Shown here: in pieces, positions 34,720-45,424 of the stretch | Layout of the letters: each line of letters opens with the position of its first letter | Numbering within the stretch: the first letter of the stretch is position 1 | Assembly (NCBI RefSeq): GCF_024139115.2 | Contig: NC_085140.1 | Coordinates: forward strand, 159,366,452 to 159,430,451 | DNA length: 64,000 nt | Direction of reading: 5' to 3' | Origin: Armigeres subalbatus | Taxonomy: Eukaryota; Arthropoda; Insecta; Diptera; Culicidae | Translations under genes and position numbers: made by a program | Notes under the pieces: generated by a model | What the model saw: the letters and a program-made list of their open reading frames with translations, nothing else | Database searches by the model: none | What the model was told of the DNA's origin: nothing

Positions 34720-37700
34720 GCACAGTGGTTCCATTCCCTTAGAAGGGCGGTCATAAATATAAATTACGGAAGTTATACGGTAAAATGGTGTACCTTTAGT
34801 ATTTTTCGGGTTAAACAGCTTATTTTTTAATTATTTGGTAGGCTCAGTCATTATCATACTTTACGGAGCCGATTTCAGTATTATATGCAAAAATCCAACA
34901 AACAACGTTCAATATACATTCTTGATGAAGATGCGTGGGTGGGAAGATGCCTGTTATTGTGAAAGTAGTAAACGACAATAAACCTGATTAACCCACCTAG
35001 CCGGTGTTAATGCCTTTCTAGTGCTCATGAAAAAAATAGTATTTTTGCCATAACTTTTGCCATAAGTCTAGATCAACATTTGAAAAGGGTGTAACAGCCA
35101 ATTTTTTTTTCTGATTATTTGTCCACATATATAGCTAAATATATAGACGAATAATCAGAAGGAATAAATCTAGACCAATATTTGAAAAGGGCGTAACAGC
35201 CAAAATTTATTCCTTCTGATGCTTCGTCTATATATATAGCAATATATGTCGACCAAGAACCAGAAGGAATAAATTTTGGCTGTTACGCCCTTTTCAAATG
35301 TTGGCCTAGAAATATTGGCTGTTACGCCCTTTCCAAATGTTGGTCTAGAAGTAAAAGTGCCTAAAAATAAGTGAGTTTTTTTGCGCACATGCATACGCAC
35401 ACATACACACGCACAGACATATATCATCTGGTATCTAATACTATTGGTCTCCGGGCATCTTATAACAGTTCGGTTTGGAACAAACGTAAAGCCTTTACGT
35501 ATACTTAGTATATGAAAAAGGCAAAACGGTTTAATATATCAATTTAAAGTTAAATATAATACTATTATACCACGATATACTATTTAATAATCTGCACCCA
35601 GATAGCTCTTGAATGACAGCTTAAAATTTAAATATCTTCTCAGAGATGTCTGAGAATGAAAATCGGGGAGAAATATGCTTTTCAATCTCATAAAGTTGAC
35701 CATGATAAAGAAAACTTAATACTCGTGTACATCAATTTTAATATTTTTTTACCATCGATTATTTATTTCCAAGCTCAGTCGCAGACTGTGGTAACTGAAA
35801 TGCCATTTAGGCAGCAGCCAGAAATATGAATACACTTAAAGGATATTCAAAAAGAAATTGAAGCGGTACACTATTAAATTGAGCAAAATTATGATATCTG
35901 TTAAACAAACATAATTTTGTTATTTATTTACACTTAGCTTTCTCGTGGACGGTTGCAGCTGAAATAGCCTTTACATGAAATATAGGAGTGTAAATATTTA
36001 CTCAGAGGATGTTTCAGGAGGGGATTTGAAGGGGAAACATACTTTCTTAGTTGATGAAGAAGATATTGCTTTTTGCATTGAAACTTTTCGTTTCGTCACT
36101 GAAACCATTGACACTTGTCTTCAGCGACTGCTTCCGCGATAGAGCATTTGCACATTTTATTCACTCATACATTTATATTGCTGTCAAAATGTGCATTTGA
36201 CAATAAAATTTTCAGCTAAAAGCTCTATTTTTCGACACCGGTGCACAGTGGTTCCATTCCCTTAGAAGGGCGGTCATAAATATAAATTACGGAAGTTATA
36301 CGGTAAAATGGTGTACCTTTAGTATTTTTCGGGTTAAACAGCTTATTTTTTAATTATTTGGTAGGCTCAGTCATTATCATACTTTACGGAGCCGATTTCA
36401 GTATTATATGCAAAAATCCAACCAACAACGTTCAATATACATTCTTGATGAAGATGCGTGGGTGGGAAGATGCCTGTTATTGTGAAAGTAGTAAACGACA
36501 ATAAACCTGATTAACCCACCTAGCCGGTGTTAATGCCTTTCTAGTGCTCATGAAAAAAATAGTATTTTTGCCATAACTTTTGCCATAAGTCTAGATCAAC
36601 ATTTGAAAAGGGTGTAACAGCCAATTTTTTTTTCTGATTATTTGTCCACATATATAGCTAAATATATAGACGAATAATCAGAAGGAATAAATCTAGACCA
36701 ATATTTGAAAAGGGCGTAACAGCCAAAATTTATTCCTTCTGATGCTTCGTCTATATATATAGCAATATATGTCGACCAAGAACCAGAAGGAATAAATTTT
36801 GGCTGTTACGCCCTTTTCAAATGTTGGCCTAGAAATATTGGCTGTTACGCCCTTTCCAAATGTTGGTCTAGAAGTAAAAGTGCCTAAAAATAAGTGAGTT
36901 TTTTTGCGCACATGCATACGCACACATACACACGCACAGACATATATCATCTGGTATCTAATACTATTGGTCTCCGGGCATCTTATAACAGTTCGGTTTG
37001 GAACAAACGTAAAGCCTTTACGTATACTTAGTATATGAAAAAGGCAAAACGGTTTAATATATCAATTTAAAGTTAAATATAATACTATTATACCACGATA
37101 TACTATTTAATAATCTGCACCCAGATAGCTCTTGAATGACAGCTTAAAATTTAAATATCTTCTCAGAGATGTCTGAGAATGAAAATCGGGGAGAAATATG
37201 CTTTTCAATCTCATAAAGTTGACCATGATAAAGAAAACTTAATACTCGTGTACATCAATTTTAATATTTTTTTACCATCGATTATTTATTTCCAAGCTCA
37301 GTCGTAGACTGTGGTAACTGAAATGCCATTTAGGCAGCAGCCAGAAATATGAATACACTTAAAGGATATTCAAAAAGAAATTGAAGCGGTACACGATTAA
37401 ATTGAGCAAAAAATATGATATCTGTTAAACAAACATAATTTTGTTATTTGTTTACACTTAGCTTTCTCGTGGACGGTTGCAGCTGAAATAGCCTTTAGAT
37501 GAAAGATAGGAGTGTACATATTTACTCAGAGGATGTTTCAGGAGGGGATTTGAAGGGGAAACATACTTTCTTAGTTGATGAAGAAGATATTGCTTTTTGC
37601 ATTGAAACTTTTCGTTTCGTCACTGAAACCATTGACACTTGTCTTCAGCGACTGCTTCCGCGATAGAGCATTTGCACATTTTATTCACTCATACATTTAT

Positions 37701-37765
37701 ATTGCTGTCAAAATGTGCATTTGACAATAAAATTTTCAGCTAAAAGCTCTATTTTTCGACACCGG
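34720..37765. repeat. 1523 bp near-identical tandem duplication inside the CACAGTG element
   Basis: 34720-36242 and 36243-37765 match base for base except for a few substitutions and short indels (for example AACAAACAACG against AACCAACAACG near 34898 and 36421, and differences around 35880/37400). The second copy repeats the terminal CACAGTGGTTCC at 36244. Each copy carries a family B AC-rich MITE and one 191 bp unit near its end. Confidence 0.95.
34993..35526. mobile_element. Family B MITE-like repeat (first of two identical copies)
   Basis: It starts CCTGATTAACCCACC, GGTGTTAATGCCTTTC and ends GTATATGAAAAAGGCAAAA. A perfect hairpin lies inside: GAAAAGGGCGTAACAGCC near 35181 against GGCTGTTACGCCCTTTTC near 35278. 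An AC-rich stretch with GCACAGACATATATC follows. The second copy is at 36516-37049, a relative at 55787-56167 and a fragment at 63817-63895. Confidence 0.6.
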
Positions 37766-37849
37766 TGCACTCACACAACCAATCGACAGCAGTTGTCAAA
37801 AAATCAGGAGTACCAACTTGACCACTATCTCCTTGTCGCCGAGTCTGGC

Positions 37850-38660
37850 GCTGAGTGCTCGGCGCGGAAACCCAAAGGTGGGAATAAAATTTTGGGGCTT
37901 ATGCGCAATAACAAAATTGAGTATAAAATTGTGTTTTCGTTAAAGAAACATAGTAAAGCTATTTGTTTACCATTTGCTTGGTCGCAGATGGTCGCAGCTG
38001 AAATAGCTTGTAGACGACTGATCAGAGTGTAAATATTTACTTAGAGGATGCTTCTGGAGGGGATTTGTAGGGGAAATATACTTTCTTGGAGGATAGAGAC
38101 AACAAAATTTAGAAGAAATTTGTTTTTCCGTTGAAGAAACATAGAAAAGTTAGTTGTTTACCATTTGCTTGGTCGCAAACGGTCGCAGCTGAAATAGCCT
38201 TTAGATGACAGATTAGAGTGTAAATATTTACTCACAGGATGTTTCTGGAGGGGATTTGAAGGGGAAACATATTTTCGTAAAGGATGAATATATCAAAATT
38301 AAGAAGAAAATTTGTTTTCCGTCGAATAAACATAGAAAAGTTATTTGTTTACCATTTACTTGGTTGCAGATGGTCGCAGCTGAAATAGCCTTTAGATGAT
38401 AGAGAATAGTGTAAATATTTACTCAGGAAATGTTTCTGGAGGGGATCTGAAGGGGAAACATATTTTATTGGTGGATGAAAATAATGAAATTCATAAGAAA
38501 ATTGTGAATCTGTTCATCAAACACAGTAGAGTTTTTCGTTGACCATTTGCTTGGTTGCGGACGGTCCCAGCTGAAATAGCATGTAGATGACAGATTAGAG
38601 TGTAAATATTTACTCACAGGATGTTTCTGGAGGGGATTTGAAGGTAAAACGTAAGTTTCA
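37850..38660. repeat. 191 bp tandem array inside the CACAGTG element
   Basis: The word CAGCTGAAATAGC recurs at 37995, 38185, 38376 and 38568, a 190-192 bp period. Each unit also holds TGTAAATATTTACTCA and TTTCTGGAGGGGATTTGAAG. One further unit ends each 1523 bp copy (near 35957 and 37480). Confidence 0.9.
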
Positions 38661-38871
38661 TGAGGTATGCCATCATTTTCACGTATATTTTATTTAACTG
38701 GATTATCTTCGATTCGAGGCCTTATACAGATCATATTAGCTCAAATTCTACAAAAATGACGATTGAATCTTATATAGTATACCATAAAGTAGCAGTTTAG
38801 GGATAACTTGTTGAATTTCGATAAAGTCATGTTTTTGGATTTATGACCTATGGGGGAACCACTGTGCATTG

Positions 38872-39352
38872 GAGAGTCACTTCGTCGTGTAGAGCCCTCA
38901 CTTCTACGCTCTCGCCTAGGACTTCCTGGGCTAGCGCTCCATATGAGGTACCGTTCGCCTGTGAGCCCTTCCTTAAGACAAGGATCATCTCGCCCGCTCT
39001 CGTCCGCCTTATGCTACAAACCTCTTTACCAAGGTCTGTCAGTTTCTCGGCGCTGCGCATCGCCTTGAGCACGTCGGCGTAGCGCTCTTTCTCTGTTTTA
39101 ATGAGAAGTGCTTCACCCTTCTGTCTGGCTCTCGCCGGGCGCGTGATTGCCGCTTTCACCTTCGGTTTATTTACTACCGTTTGCCAGGGACCGTCCGACC
39201 GCAGGTTGTCTTGGTCGGGTTGGCTTCCCTCCTCCGGTGGCCGACTGGCTCGTTTCGTCCTCGCTTTCTTCTTACGCCGTTCTCCCATGTTTGCAACTTC
39301 CGTGGGCCCGCTCTTCTGATTTGCGCTCTCCCGACGCCTTTTTGCGTTCTGT
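38872..39352 (-). pseudogene. R1-clade ORF1, middle part
   Basis: The minus frame runs QNAKRRRESANQKSGPTE, a basic segment (ERRKKKARTKRASR), WQTVVNKPK, EKERYADVLKAMRSAEKL and EVRALHDEVTLQC. It lies between a TTAA element upstream (39357) and the CACAGTG element downstream. The basic-then-helical pattern fits the middle of R1-type ORF1. With the flanking parts, and one copy of each target, the ORF totals 1473 bases, exactly 491 codons. Confidence 0.88.
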
Positions 39353-39468
39353 TTAAGGTGAAGGTGGATTGAGTACCAAAACAAAGCTTTGAAAGTATTT
39401 GTACAATAAAAACTGTCATATACTGTAGTAGTATTGGAGTCGTATTAAAAAAAAACAAAGAATATTAG

Positions 39469-40259
39469 TAGGGTGGTTCAAAAAACGACCCAGCACCACC
39501 ACGCTTACTCGATTCCGTCCCATGCTCCGAGTGTCCTCCAAAAACCGATTTGAACAAAAAGTGGTTGAGCGCATGCCGGTTCAAGGTTGTATGAAATCTA
39601 GTATGGAAACTAAACCTTTTATTACACTGGCTACAGTGCCTCCCCTCCATACGCTGGCGAAAAGAGAACCCACATAGCTGAAAGCAACATTACAGAGACT
39701 TCACTGAAAGAAAACCGCACCGCAGAAAAGATCCATTGATTACGTAACGCAAAAATAGCATTTTATACCCCACTCACCCCCATGTCACACTTTTTGTATG
39801 AAGCATCTGCCCCTGGTGCGATAGTGTAGACTAGACTAGACTAGCAGTATCTGCCCCTGGTGCGATAGATATCACAGACAAATTCTGGGTATTTTGTTGA
39901 ATTCTGGTGTTTCACTGATGCCTTCTGAGAAGCCTTATTATCATTCTAAGGATTCGCAACCTCGATTAAAATCGACTCGCAACTATTGGAACGACCATTC
40001 AATATGGATTGTCTATTGAGTTGAAGCTCTTGAATATTTCATCCAGTCATATGGTCTCCCCCCTCGCCAGGGCCCAATGACGAAGCATTACAATCAGAAT
40101 AATGTTAAATTCAACCTCGCCATATAATCTGTCATACAAGCCTGAAACGACTTGTGCACGGTAAGCCTCTATTCAAACCAGCCCAAACCATCGGATGACA
40201 CCCAAATTATAAATCACAATCTCCTGAGCGGGAGCAAAATTATTTTTTGAGCCACCCTA
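39469..40259. mobile_element. 791 bp element with TAGGGTGGTTCAAAAAA ends
   Basis: The left end is TAGGGTGGTTCAAAAAACG and the right end, inverse, is TAGGGTGGCTCAAAAAATAA. TA at each limit fits a mariner-like target. It lies inside the TTAA element. It contains a truncated ATTACGTAACGC MITE (39727-39810) and a duplicated TCTGCCCCTGGTGCGATAG (39807 and 39849) around a TAGAC repeat. Confidence 0.7.
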
Positions 40260-40284
40260 ATTATTAGTTTGCTGCTGCCGGTGC

Positions 40285-40636
40285 CGTTGTTTACATTCGC
40301 TCCGCGATCAGTTTTTAATCGTTTTTTTCGGGCAAAAATAGCAGTTTATATTAAGTTTTCGGTTTAAACAAGTGACTGATTTCGAAAAGTGATGTTTGAT
40401 TTGCATTCCATCAACATTTCGGGCTCCTCATGTGCGAAGAAGTGAGTGAAAACTTGATTTTTTCAGTGCCCTTTGAGAAGAAGTGAAGTGCAGTGATAAA
40501 CCCACCAAATCGCGAACGGCTAATAAATTGGCACGAAACTGCTGATTTATTATATTATTCGAGCCGAAATGCATGGGACTTTTTGGATAAACATGTTCAT
40601 TATCACGGGAAGTGAATAAATATGCTGTGAGCAGGT
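40285..40636 (+). promoter_or_regulatory. Possible captured promoter and 5' UTR exon inside the TTAA element
   Basis: CGCGATCAGTTTTTAAT at about 40303 contains an arthropod initiator-like TCAGT. The next 330 bases are AT-rich with many AAGTGA words, as in insect 5' UTRs, and end GAGCAG followed by GTTAGT, a plausible splice donor. No ORF follows. This could be host promoter DNA picked up by a transposon or simply transposon sequence. Confidence 0.25.
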
Positions 40637-40785
40637 TAGTAATTTGAATATTAAACTTTTGTTCAATGGTGTTCGATGCATTCGAATGTTGGTGGGAGAG
40701 GAGTGCGGGAGGTGTGGGGTTGGCCCGTGGAAGGTCCGGTGCCATATTGGCGGCCATCGTGGTACTCTTCCAACTATGTCCTTAA

Positions 40786-41314
40786 AGCGCTTAATGCCAG
40801 GCGAGTCCCTGGCTCGCTTATCTGTTCTCCTCTCTACCGCTCTGTCGCTGAGGGCAAAATCTAACGCCTCCTGTGCCATGGTTGTGGTACTATGGAAGGA
40901 GAAGGGAGCAGTCTGTGCACTCTTCTCCGCTTTACCACAGCCTTCCAGCCTGGCCGCAAGCACTTCCTGTTCTTGCTTGGCAGCAAGAACCAAATTGCGA
41001 AGCTTAAGCAATTTCAGCTTCAGCTCCCTCGACATATTGCCCCGTTCATTGGTGAAGTCGATAATGTCATCGAGTTGCACCATGACGACGGTCAAGCTCG
41101 GCAGGATGCCACTCGACCCTATCTCCACTGCATTGTGCTGCTGCTTATCGACTATTGGCGTATCGTTATCGCTCTCCACGACGACTACTTCGCTACTCGT
41201 GTCCTTCATCTCCATTTCTCTCGCACCCGATGCGTTGGGTGGAGATCTCTCCAAACCTCTCCTTGCGAAGGGGTTCACTTCCGATGCTTGTTTGTTTAAT
41301 TTAGCTTTATTCAT
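40786..41314 (-). pseudogene. R1-clade ORF1, N-terminal part
   Basis: Translation starts MNKAKLNKQASEVNPFARRG and continues through an acidic segment (DTSSEVVVVESDNDTP) and a probable coiled coil (SRELKLKLLKLRNLVLAAKQ). It ends in RRTDKRARDSPGIKRF, where the TTAA element interrupts. The start is chosen because it is the first ATG after a 570 base GC-rich leader and heads an uninterrupted frame. The frame beyond 40782 runs into the insertion and is not part of the protein. Confidence 0.85.
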
Positions 41315-41885
41315 GTTTGTTGGGTCCCCTTAGGGCTGCCCTCGAACCCAACTGGAATAGTCGCCTTCTTGATCCCATGGTTATCTTTGCAGATGCAGTG
41401 AGGCCATGCGGGGGTTGACACCTCGGTGTTCAGAGCCGGATCGGCGTAAGCCAGGAAGGAATCAACTGGTCCTACTCCCATCTGGTTGGTTAAGCCAGAC
41501 GGCTGGATTGGGACGGCGTGCCCCAAGGCCTGCCACGGTTTTACGGGACGGAAGGCAGCTGTGGCATTAGCCCACCCGCCATTTCAAGACGGTGTCACCC
41601 GGCTTTACTCAAGGAGTGGAATGACACAACTGTCAGCCCTAGATTCGTTGTATATCTCGATTTCCGCTCGTGTCCGTTGACGTTGCCGTTGTCGATGCCA
41701 CTGGGTTGGGCTAGTGTGCTTTGAGCGGCGCACGGTCGCTTTGATAGGACCTGCTTACGGATACATGCAGCTTTTTGTAGAAGTTTAACAGAGCCCACTG
41801 TCAAACCCCACCACATCCTAGGCAGGTCCCCTAACTCGCAGTGGGGAGGGGTCGTAAAGCCCTTGGACATAGTCCCTGCTGCCCT
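41315..41885 (-). promoter_or_regulatory. R1 LINE 5' UTR (probable internal promoter)
   Basis: This 571 bp GC-rich leader lies between the target duplication and the ORF1 start. Full-length R1-type elements carry an internal Pol II promoter here. No individual element is evident. Frames inside it lack motifs. Confidence 0.55.
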
Positions 41886-41891
41886 AGCTTG

Positions 41892-41935
41892 ACGAGCTGA
41901 GCAAATGTCTGTCTGTCCGTGCGTATGTGTGTGTA
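41892..41935 (-). mobile_element. Family A MITE, right piece
   Basis: ACGAGCTGAGCAAATGTCTG followed by TCTGTCCGTGCGTATGTG continues the copy broken at 30117. Similarity ends near ATTAGACC. Confidence 0.7.
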
Positions 41936-42454
41936 TTAGACCTAGGGGCTAGCGAACTCGGTTCGTGGAACTGAAAATCTCTCATCTTTATCGGGAGTAC
42001 ACGCATAGGAAGAGGCCCCAAAACGCTCCCCCCCCCTTCGGGGAAAAACGACTTTCGGGTATTCAATTATATTTGCCATGTTTAAGGTAGCCTTAATAAA
42101 ACTAGACGTGAAATTATGTAGGTTAGGCGGAAAAAGTGTCAACATAATAGATAGAAATGTGGGAAAAACTGAAATTTTCCACATTTTGATGAAACATCTA
42201 ACATTTCAGCGAGCCAAAACGCCCAAGTGGAACTATCCCACAATGTACTTGCGTCTCCACGCACTGTCCATACCAGAATGCTGATGTGCCGACGCATGGT
42301 ACGTTGTTCCCTAAGAGCTGCCGGCTAAGAGGCGTTTTGCCTCATGATTTTTCCGGCAACGAAATATCACCTCTTTTTTGAAATGTGAATATTATAAATA
42401 TGATTGGGATTTTTTTCTAATTTTAATATGGCATCAGCTAGCTATATTGTTTAA
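41936..42454. other. No recognisable gene
   Basis: Short frames only. A C-run followed by TTCGGGG lies at about 42031. No terminal repeats were identified. Confidence 0.4.
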
Positions 42455-45329
42455 CCCTTAAAAGACTGGAACGACACTTCGACCATACTTTAGGTCATAA
42501 CTTATGATGCCGTGGGCCGATTTTCGGAATTTATATAGTTTTACAAAGGGGAATAGCAGCACTTTCAAATGCCGTTACGAAATTCTGGTTCGTAGATTCC
42601 CGTCCGGAGGAATAACAGGAAATGTAGGGGACACCTCGCATATTTCCATATATCAAAGGTCACATTTTAATTGTAGTCAATAGTATTCTAATAAAAATAG
42701 ATCAAATCGACAATTATATTAATATATGATTGCCGGGAATCGATATCTGTGAATCAATAGACTTACATTGACAACTACGTCCACTATTCCGGGACCGCAA
42801 TCACCGGTATGTGGTTCCGGAGGACCAAATCAAAATTTCAGAGAACCATACCATGCGACACATCAAATTACACTGCCGCAACGAGATATGACCAACGAAA
42901 GTGTAATCGGACCGGTTTGGACACATGTGACCAACTGACCACTCTGGCACAGGTTCCGGTACGCCACTATCCGGTTCCGGAGGACCAAATAAAAATTTCA
43001 GAGAACCATACCATGCGACACATCAAATTACACTGCCGCGACGAGATACGGCCAACGAAAGTATAATCGGACCGTTTTGGACACATGTGACCACTCTGGC
43101 ACAGGTTCCGGTACGCCACTATCCGGTTCCGGAGGACCATATTAAAATTTCAGAGATACATATCATGCGACACATCAAATTACACTGCCGCAACGAGATA
43201 TGAAAAACGAAAGTGTAATCGGACCGTTTTGGACACATGTGACCACTCTGGCACAGATTCCGGTACGCCACTATCCGGTTCCGTAGGACCAAATCAAAAT
43301 TCCAGAGAACCATACCATGCGACACATCAAATTACACTGCCGCGACGAGATATGGCCAACAAAAGTGTAATCGGACCGTTTTGGTCACATGTGACCACTC
43401 TGGCACAGGTTCCGGTACGCCACTATCCGGTTCCGGAGGACCAAATCAAAATTTCAGAGAACCATACTATGCGACACATCAAAAAATGCTGTCGCGACGA
43501 GATATGGCCAACAAAAGTGTAATCGGACCGTTTTGAGCATATGTTCCGGTACGCCACTATCTGGTTCCGGAGGACCGAATCAAAACTTTAGAGAACCATA
43601 CCATGCGACACATCAAATTATTCTGTCGCGACAAGATATGGCCAACGAAAGTGAAATCGGACTAATAAGAATAACAATTTGAGGGAGCAACCGTATAATT
43701 TCCAGAATATTTTGAGGATTTTCAAAACATTCTTTTATAAATCTGTGGAGTTTTTCATTTTTTCACGGACAATAGTTCTCTCTTTACCTTTCGGAGACCA
43801 GTAAGGTATAGTGTTTATTAAATATTTGTAACAGCCACTGACTTACTAAGTCAATGCCACAATGCATTGAAATTCCAAAATTTATACATGGATAGCTAAA
43901 AATTCAAGCTTTATTCACTTGGTGGTCAATACAATTTCTCAAGTTCTAGTCATTCACTTAGTAGCAGCTACAAGTTGTACGGTTACCCTGCTCATGCTCA
44001 TGATATGTTGTTTCATTGTCCCTGTATCTTTGATACACTACCATCTGGTGAGTTCCATACTACAGCTCATCCATATTTTGATATTGTCTTCCAGATCTCG
44101 AGCTAGTATGTGAATTTTGGCTAAATTGTAAGGCCAAATAAGCCCAAAACCCTTCAATTGCAATTCCTGAAATTTCGATTCAATGGTTTCGCAGCACTTT
44201 TTATTTGGTCCTCCGGATAGTGGCATACCGGAATCTGTGCCATAATGGTCACATGGGTCCAAAACGGTCCGATTACAATTTCGTTGGCCATATCTTGCTG
44301 CGGCAGTGTAATTTGATGTGTGGCATGGTATGGTTCTCTGAAATTTTGATTTGGTCCTCCGGAACCGGATAGTGGCGTACTGGAACCTGTTCCAGAGTGG
44401 TCACATGTGCTCAAAACAGTCCGATTACTTTTTCGTTGACCATATCTTGTCGCGGCATTGTAATTTGATGTGTCGCATGGTATGGTTCTCGGAAATTTTG
44501 ATTTGATCCTCCGGAACCGGATAGTGGCGTACCGGAACCTTTGCCAGAGTGGTCACATGTGCTCAAAACAGCCCGATTACTCTTTCGTTGGCCATATCTT
44601 GTCGCGGCATTGTAATTTGATGTGACGCATGGTGTGGTTCTCTGAAATTTTGATTAGGCCCTCCGGAACCGGATAGTGGCGTACCGGAACCTGTGCCAGA
44701 GTGGTCACATGTGCTCAAAACAGTCCGATTTTTCTTTCGTTGGCCATATCTTGTCGCGGCATTGTAATTTGATGTGTCGCATGGTGTGGTTCTCTGAAAT
44801 TTTGATTAGGCCCTCCGGAACCGGATAGTGGCGTACCGGAACCTGTGCCAGAGTGGTCACATGTGCTCAAAACAGTCCGATTACTCTTTCGTTGGTCATA
44901 TCTCGTTGCGGCAGTGTAATTTGATGTGTCGCATGGTATGGTTCTCTGAAATTTTGATTTAGTCCTCCGGAACCACATACCGGTGATTGCGGTCCCGGAA
45001 TAGTGGACATAGTTGTCAATATAAGTCTATTGATTCACAGATATTGACTCCCGGCAATCATATATTAATATAATTGACGATTTGATCTATTTTTATTAGA
45101 ATACTATTGACTACAATTAAAATGTGACCTTTGATATATGGAAATATGCGAGGTGTCCCCTACATTTCCGGTTATTCCTCTGGACGGGAATCTACGAACC
45201 GGAATTTCGTAACGGCATATGAAAGTGCTATTCCCCTTTGTAAAACTATATAAATTCCGAAAATCGGCCCACGGTGTCATGAGCTATGACCAAAAGTATG
45301 GTCAAAGTGTCATCCCAGTCTTTTAAGGG
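42455..45329. mobile_element. 2.9 kb foldback element with inverted 152 bp arrays
   Basis: The ends are CCCTTAAAAGACTGG and its inverse CCAGTCTTTTAAGGG. Each arm has about 370 bp of unique sequence (shared words GGGGACACCTCGCATATTTCC, CGGGACCGCAATCACCGGTATG and their inverses) and then tandem 152 bp units. The left arm has six (word GCGACACATC at 42855, 43015, 43167, 43319, 43471, 43605) and the right arm five inverse. The arms extend about 1.2 kb around a central segment of roughly 0.5 kb. Nothing is encoded. No target duplication is clear. Confidence 0.9.
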
Positions 45330-45424
45330 CTGTTACGAGAGGTAGAAACACCCATGAAAACCTTTATAGCTAAGGCATAAGAGCAGTATATGCTTAGCTA
45401 GGGCATATTGCCCCTCCTTCCCAC

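Larger units (their letters stand above)
34721..38866. mobile_element. 4.1 kb non-autonomous DNA element with CACAGTGGTTCC ends and 5 bp duplication
   Basis: The left end CACAGTGGTTCC (34721-34732) and right end inverse GGAACCACTGTG (38855-38866) are perfect 12 bp repeats. GGTCATAAAT follows within 40 bases in both. CATTG flanks both sides (34716-34720, 38867-38871), and one copy belongs to R1 ORF1. A CACWRTG start plus a 5 bp duplication matches Transib transposons, relatives of RAG1; CACAGTG is also the V(D)J heptamer. No transposase is encoded. The interior is a 1523 bp tandem duplication followed by a 191 bp array. A hAT origin is less likely because no 8 bp duplication fits. Confidence 0.8.
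39357..40781. mobile_element. 1.4 kb TTAA-target element in R1 ORF1
   Basis: TTAA flanks both sides (39353-39356, 40782-40785), the mark of piggyBac-type transposition. Its ends are weakly inverse: GGTGAAGGTGGATTGAGTACC and, inverse of the right, GGACATAGTTGGAAGAGTACC. Removing the element and one TTAA joins KRF to KQNAKRR and restores ORF1. It encodes no transposase and is itself interrupted by the element at 39469-40259. Confidence 0.72.
30124..41885 (-). mobile_element. Complete R1-clade non-LTR retrotransposon carrying three later insertions
   Basis: The element reads right to left: 5' UTR (41885-41315), ORF1 (start 41314), ORF2 (34301-31183) and a long 3' UTR to 30124. AGCTTG at 30118-30123 and 41886-41891 is a 6 bp target duplication within a family A MITE. 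Subtracting the three insertions and one target copy each leaves about 6.07 kb, normal for a full-length R1-type LINE. The R1-clade call rests on gag-type CCHC knuckles, overlapping ORFs, APE endonuclease plus RT, and the C-terminal Cys/His motif. The insertion site is not in rDNA. Confidence 0.88.

Noticed and set aside
35170..35427. Identical 85-codon frames here and at 36693-36950
   Set aside because: They only reflect the 1523 bp duplication and run through a MITE hairpin.
34721..38866. hAT or P element assignment of the CACAGTG element
   Set aside because: Eight-base flanks do not match under any end placement tried; only CATTG (or GCATTG sharing a base with the end) duplicates cleanly.
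39465..39650. Possible C2H2 zinc finger (minus; CSQCNKRFSFHTRFH)
   Set aside because: The second His spacing is wrong, the frame is 61 codons, and it ends inside the transposon terminus (FFEPPY from the TAGGGTGGTTC end).
40644..41333. 229-codon plus-strand frame
   Set aside because: It overlaps R1 ORF1 antisense and part of the TTAA element; no domain seen.
42850..43620. Frames repeating a peptide with TCDHSGTG and PNQNF in the 152 bp array
   Set aside because: Simple translation of the tandem unit, interrupted by stops and without codon bias.
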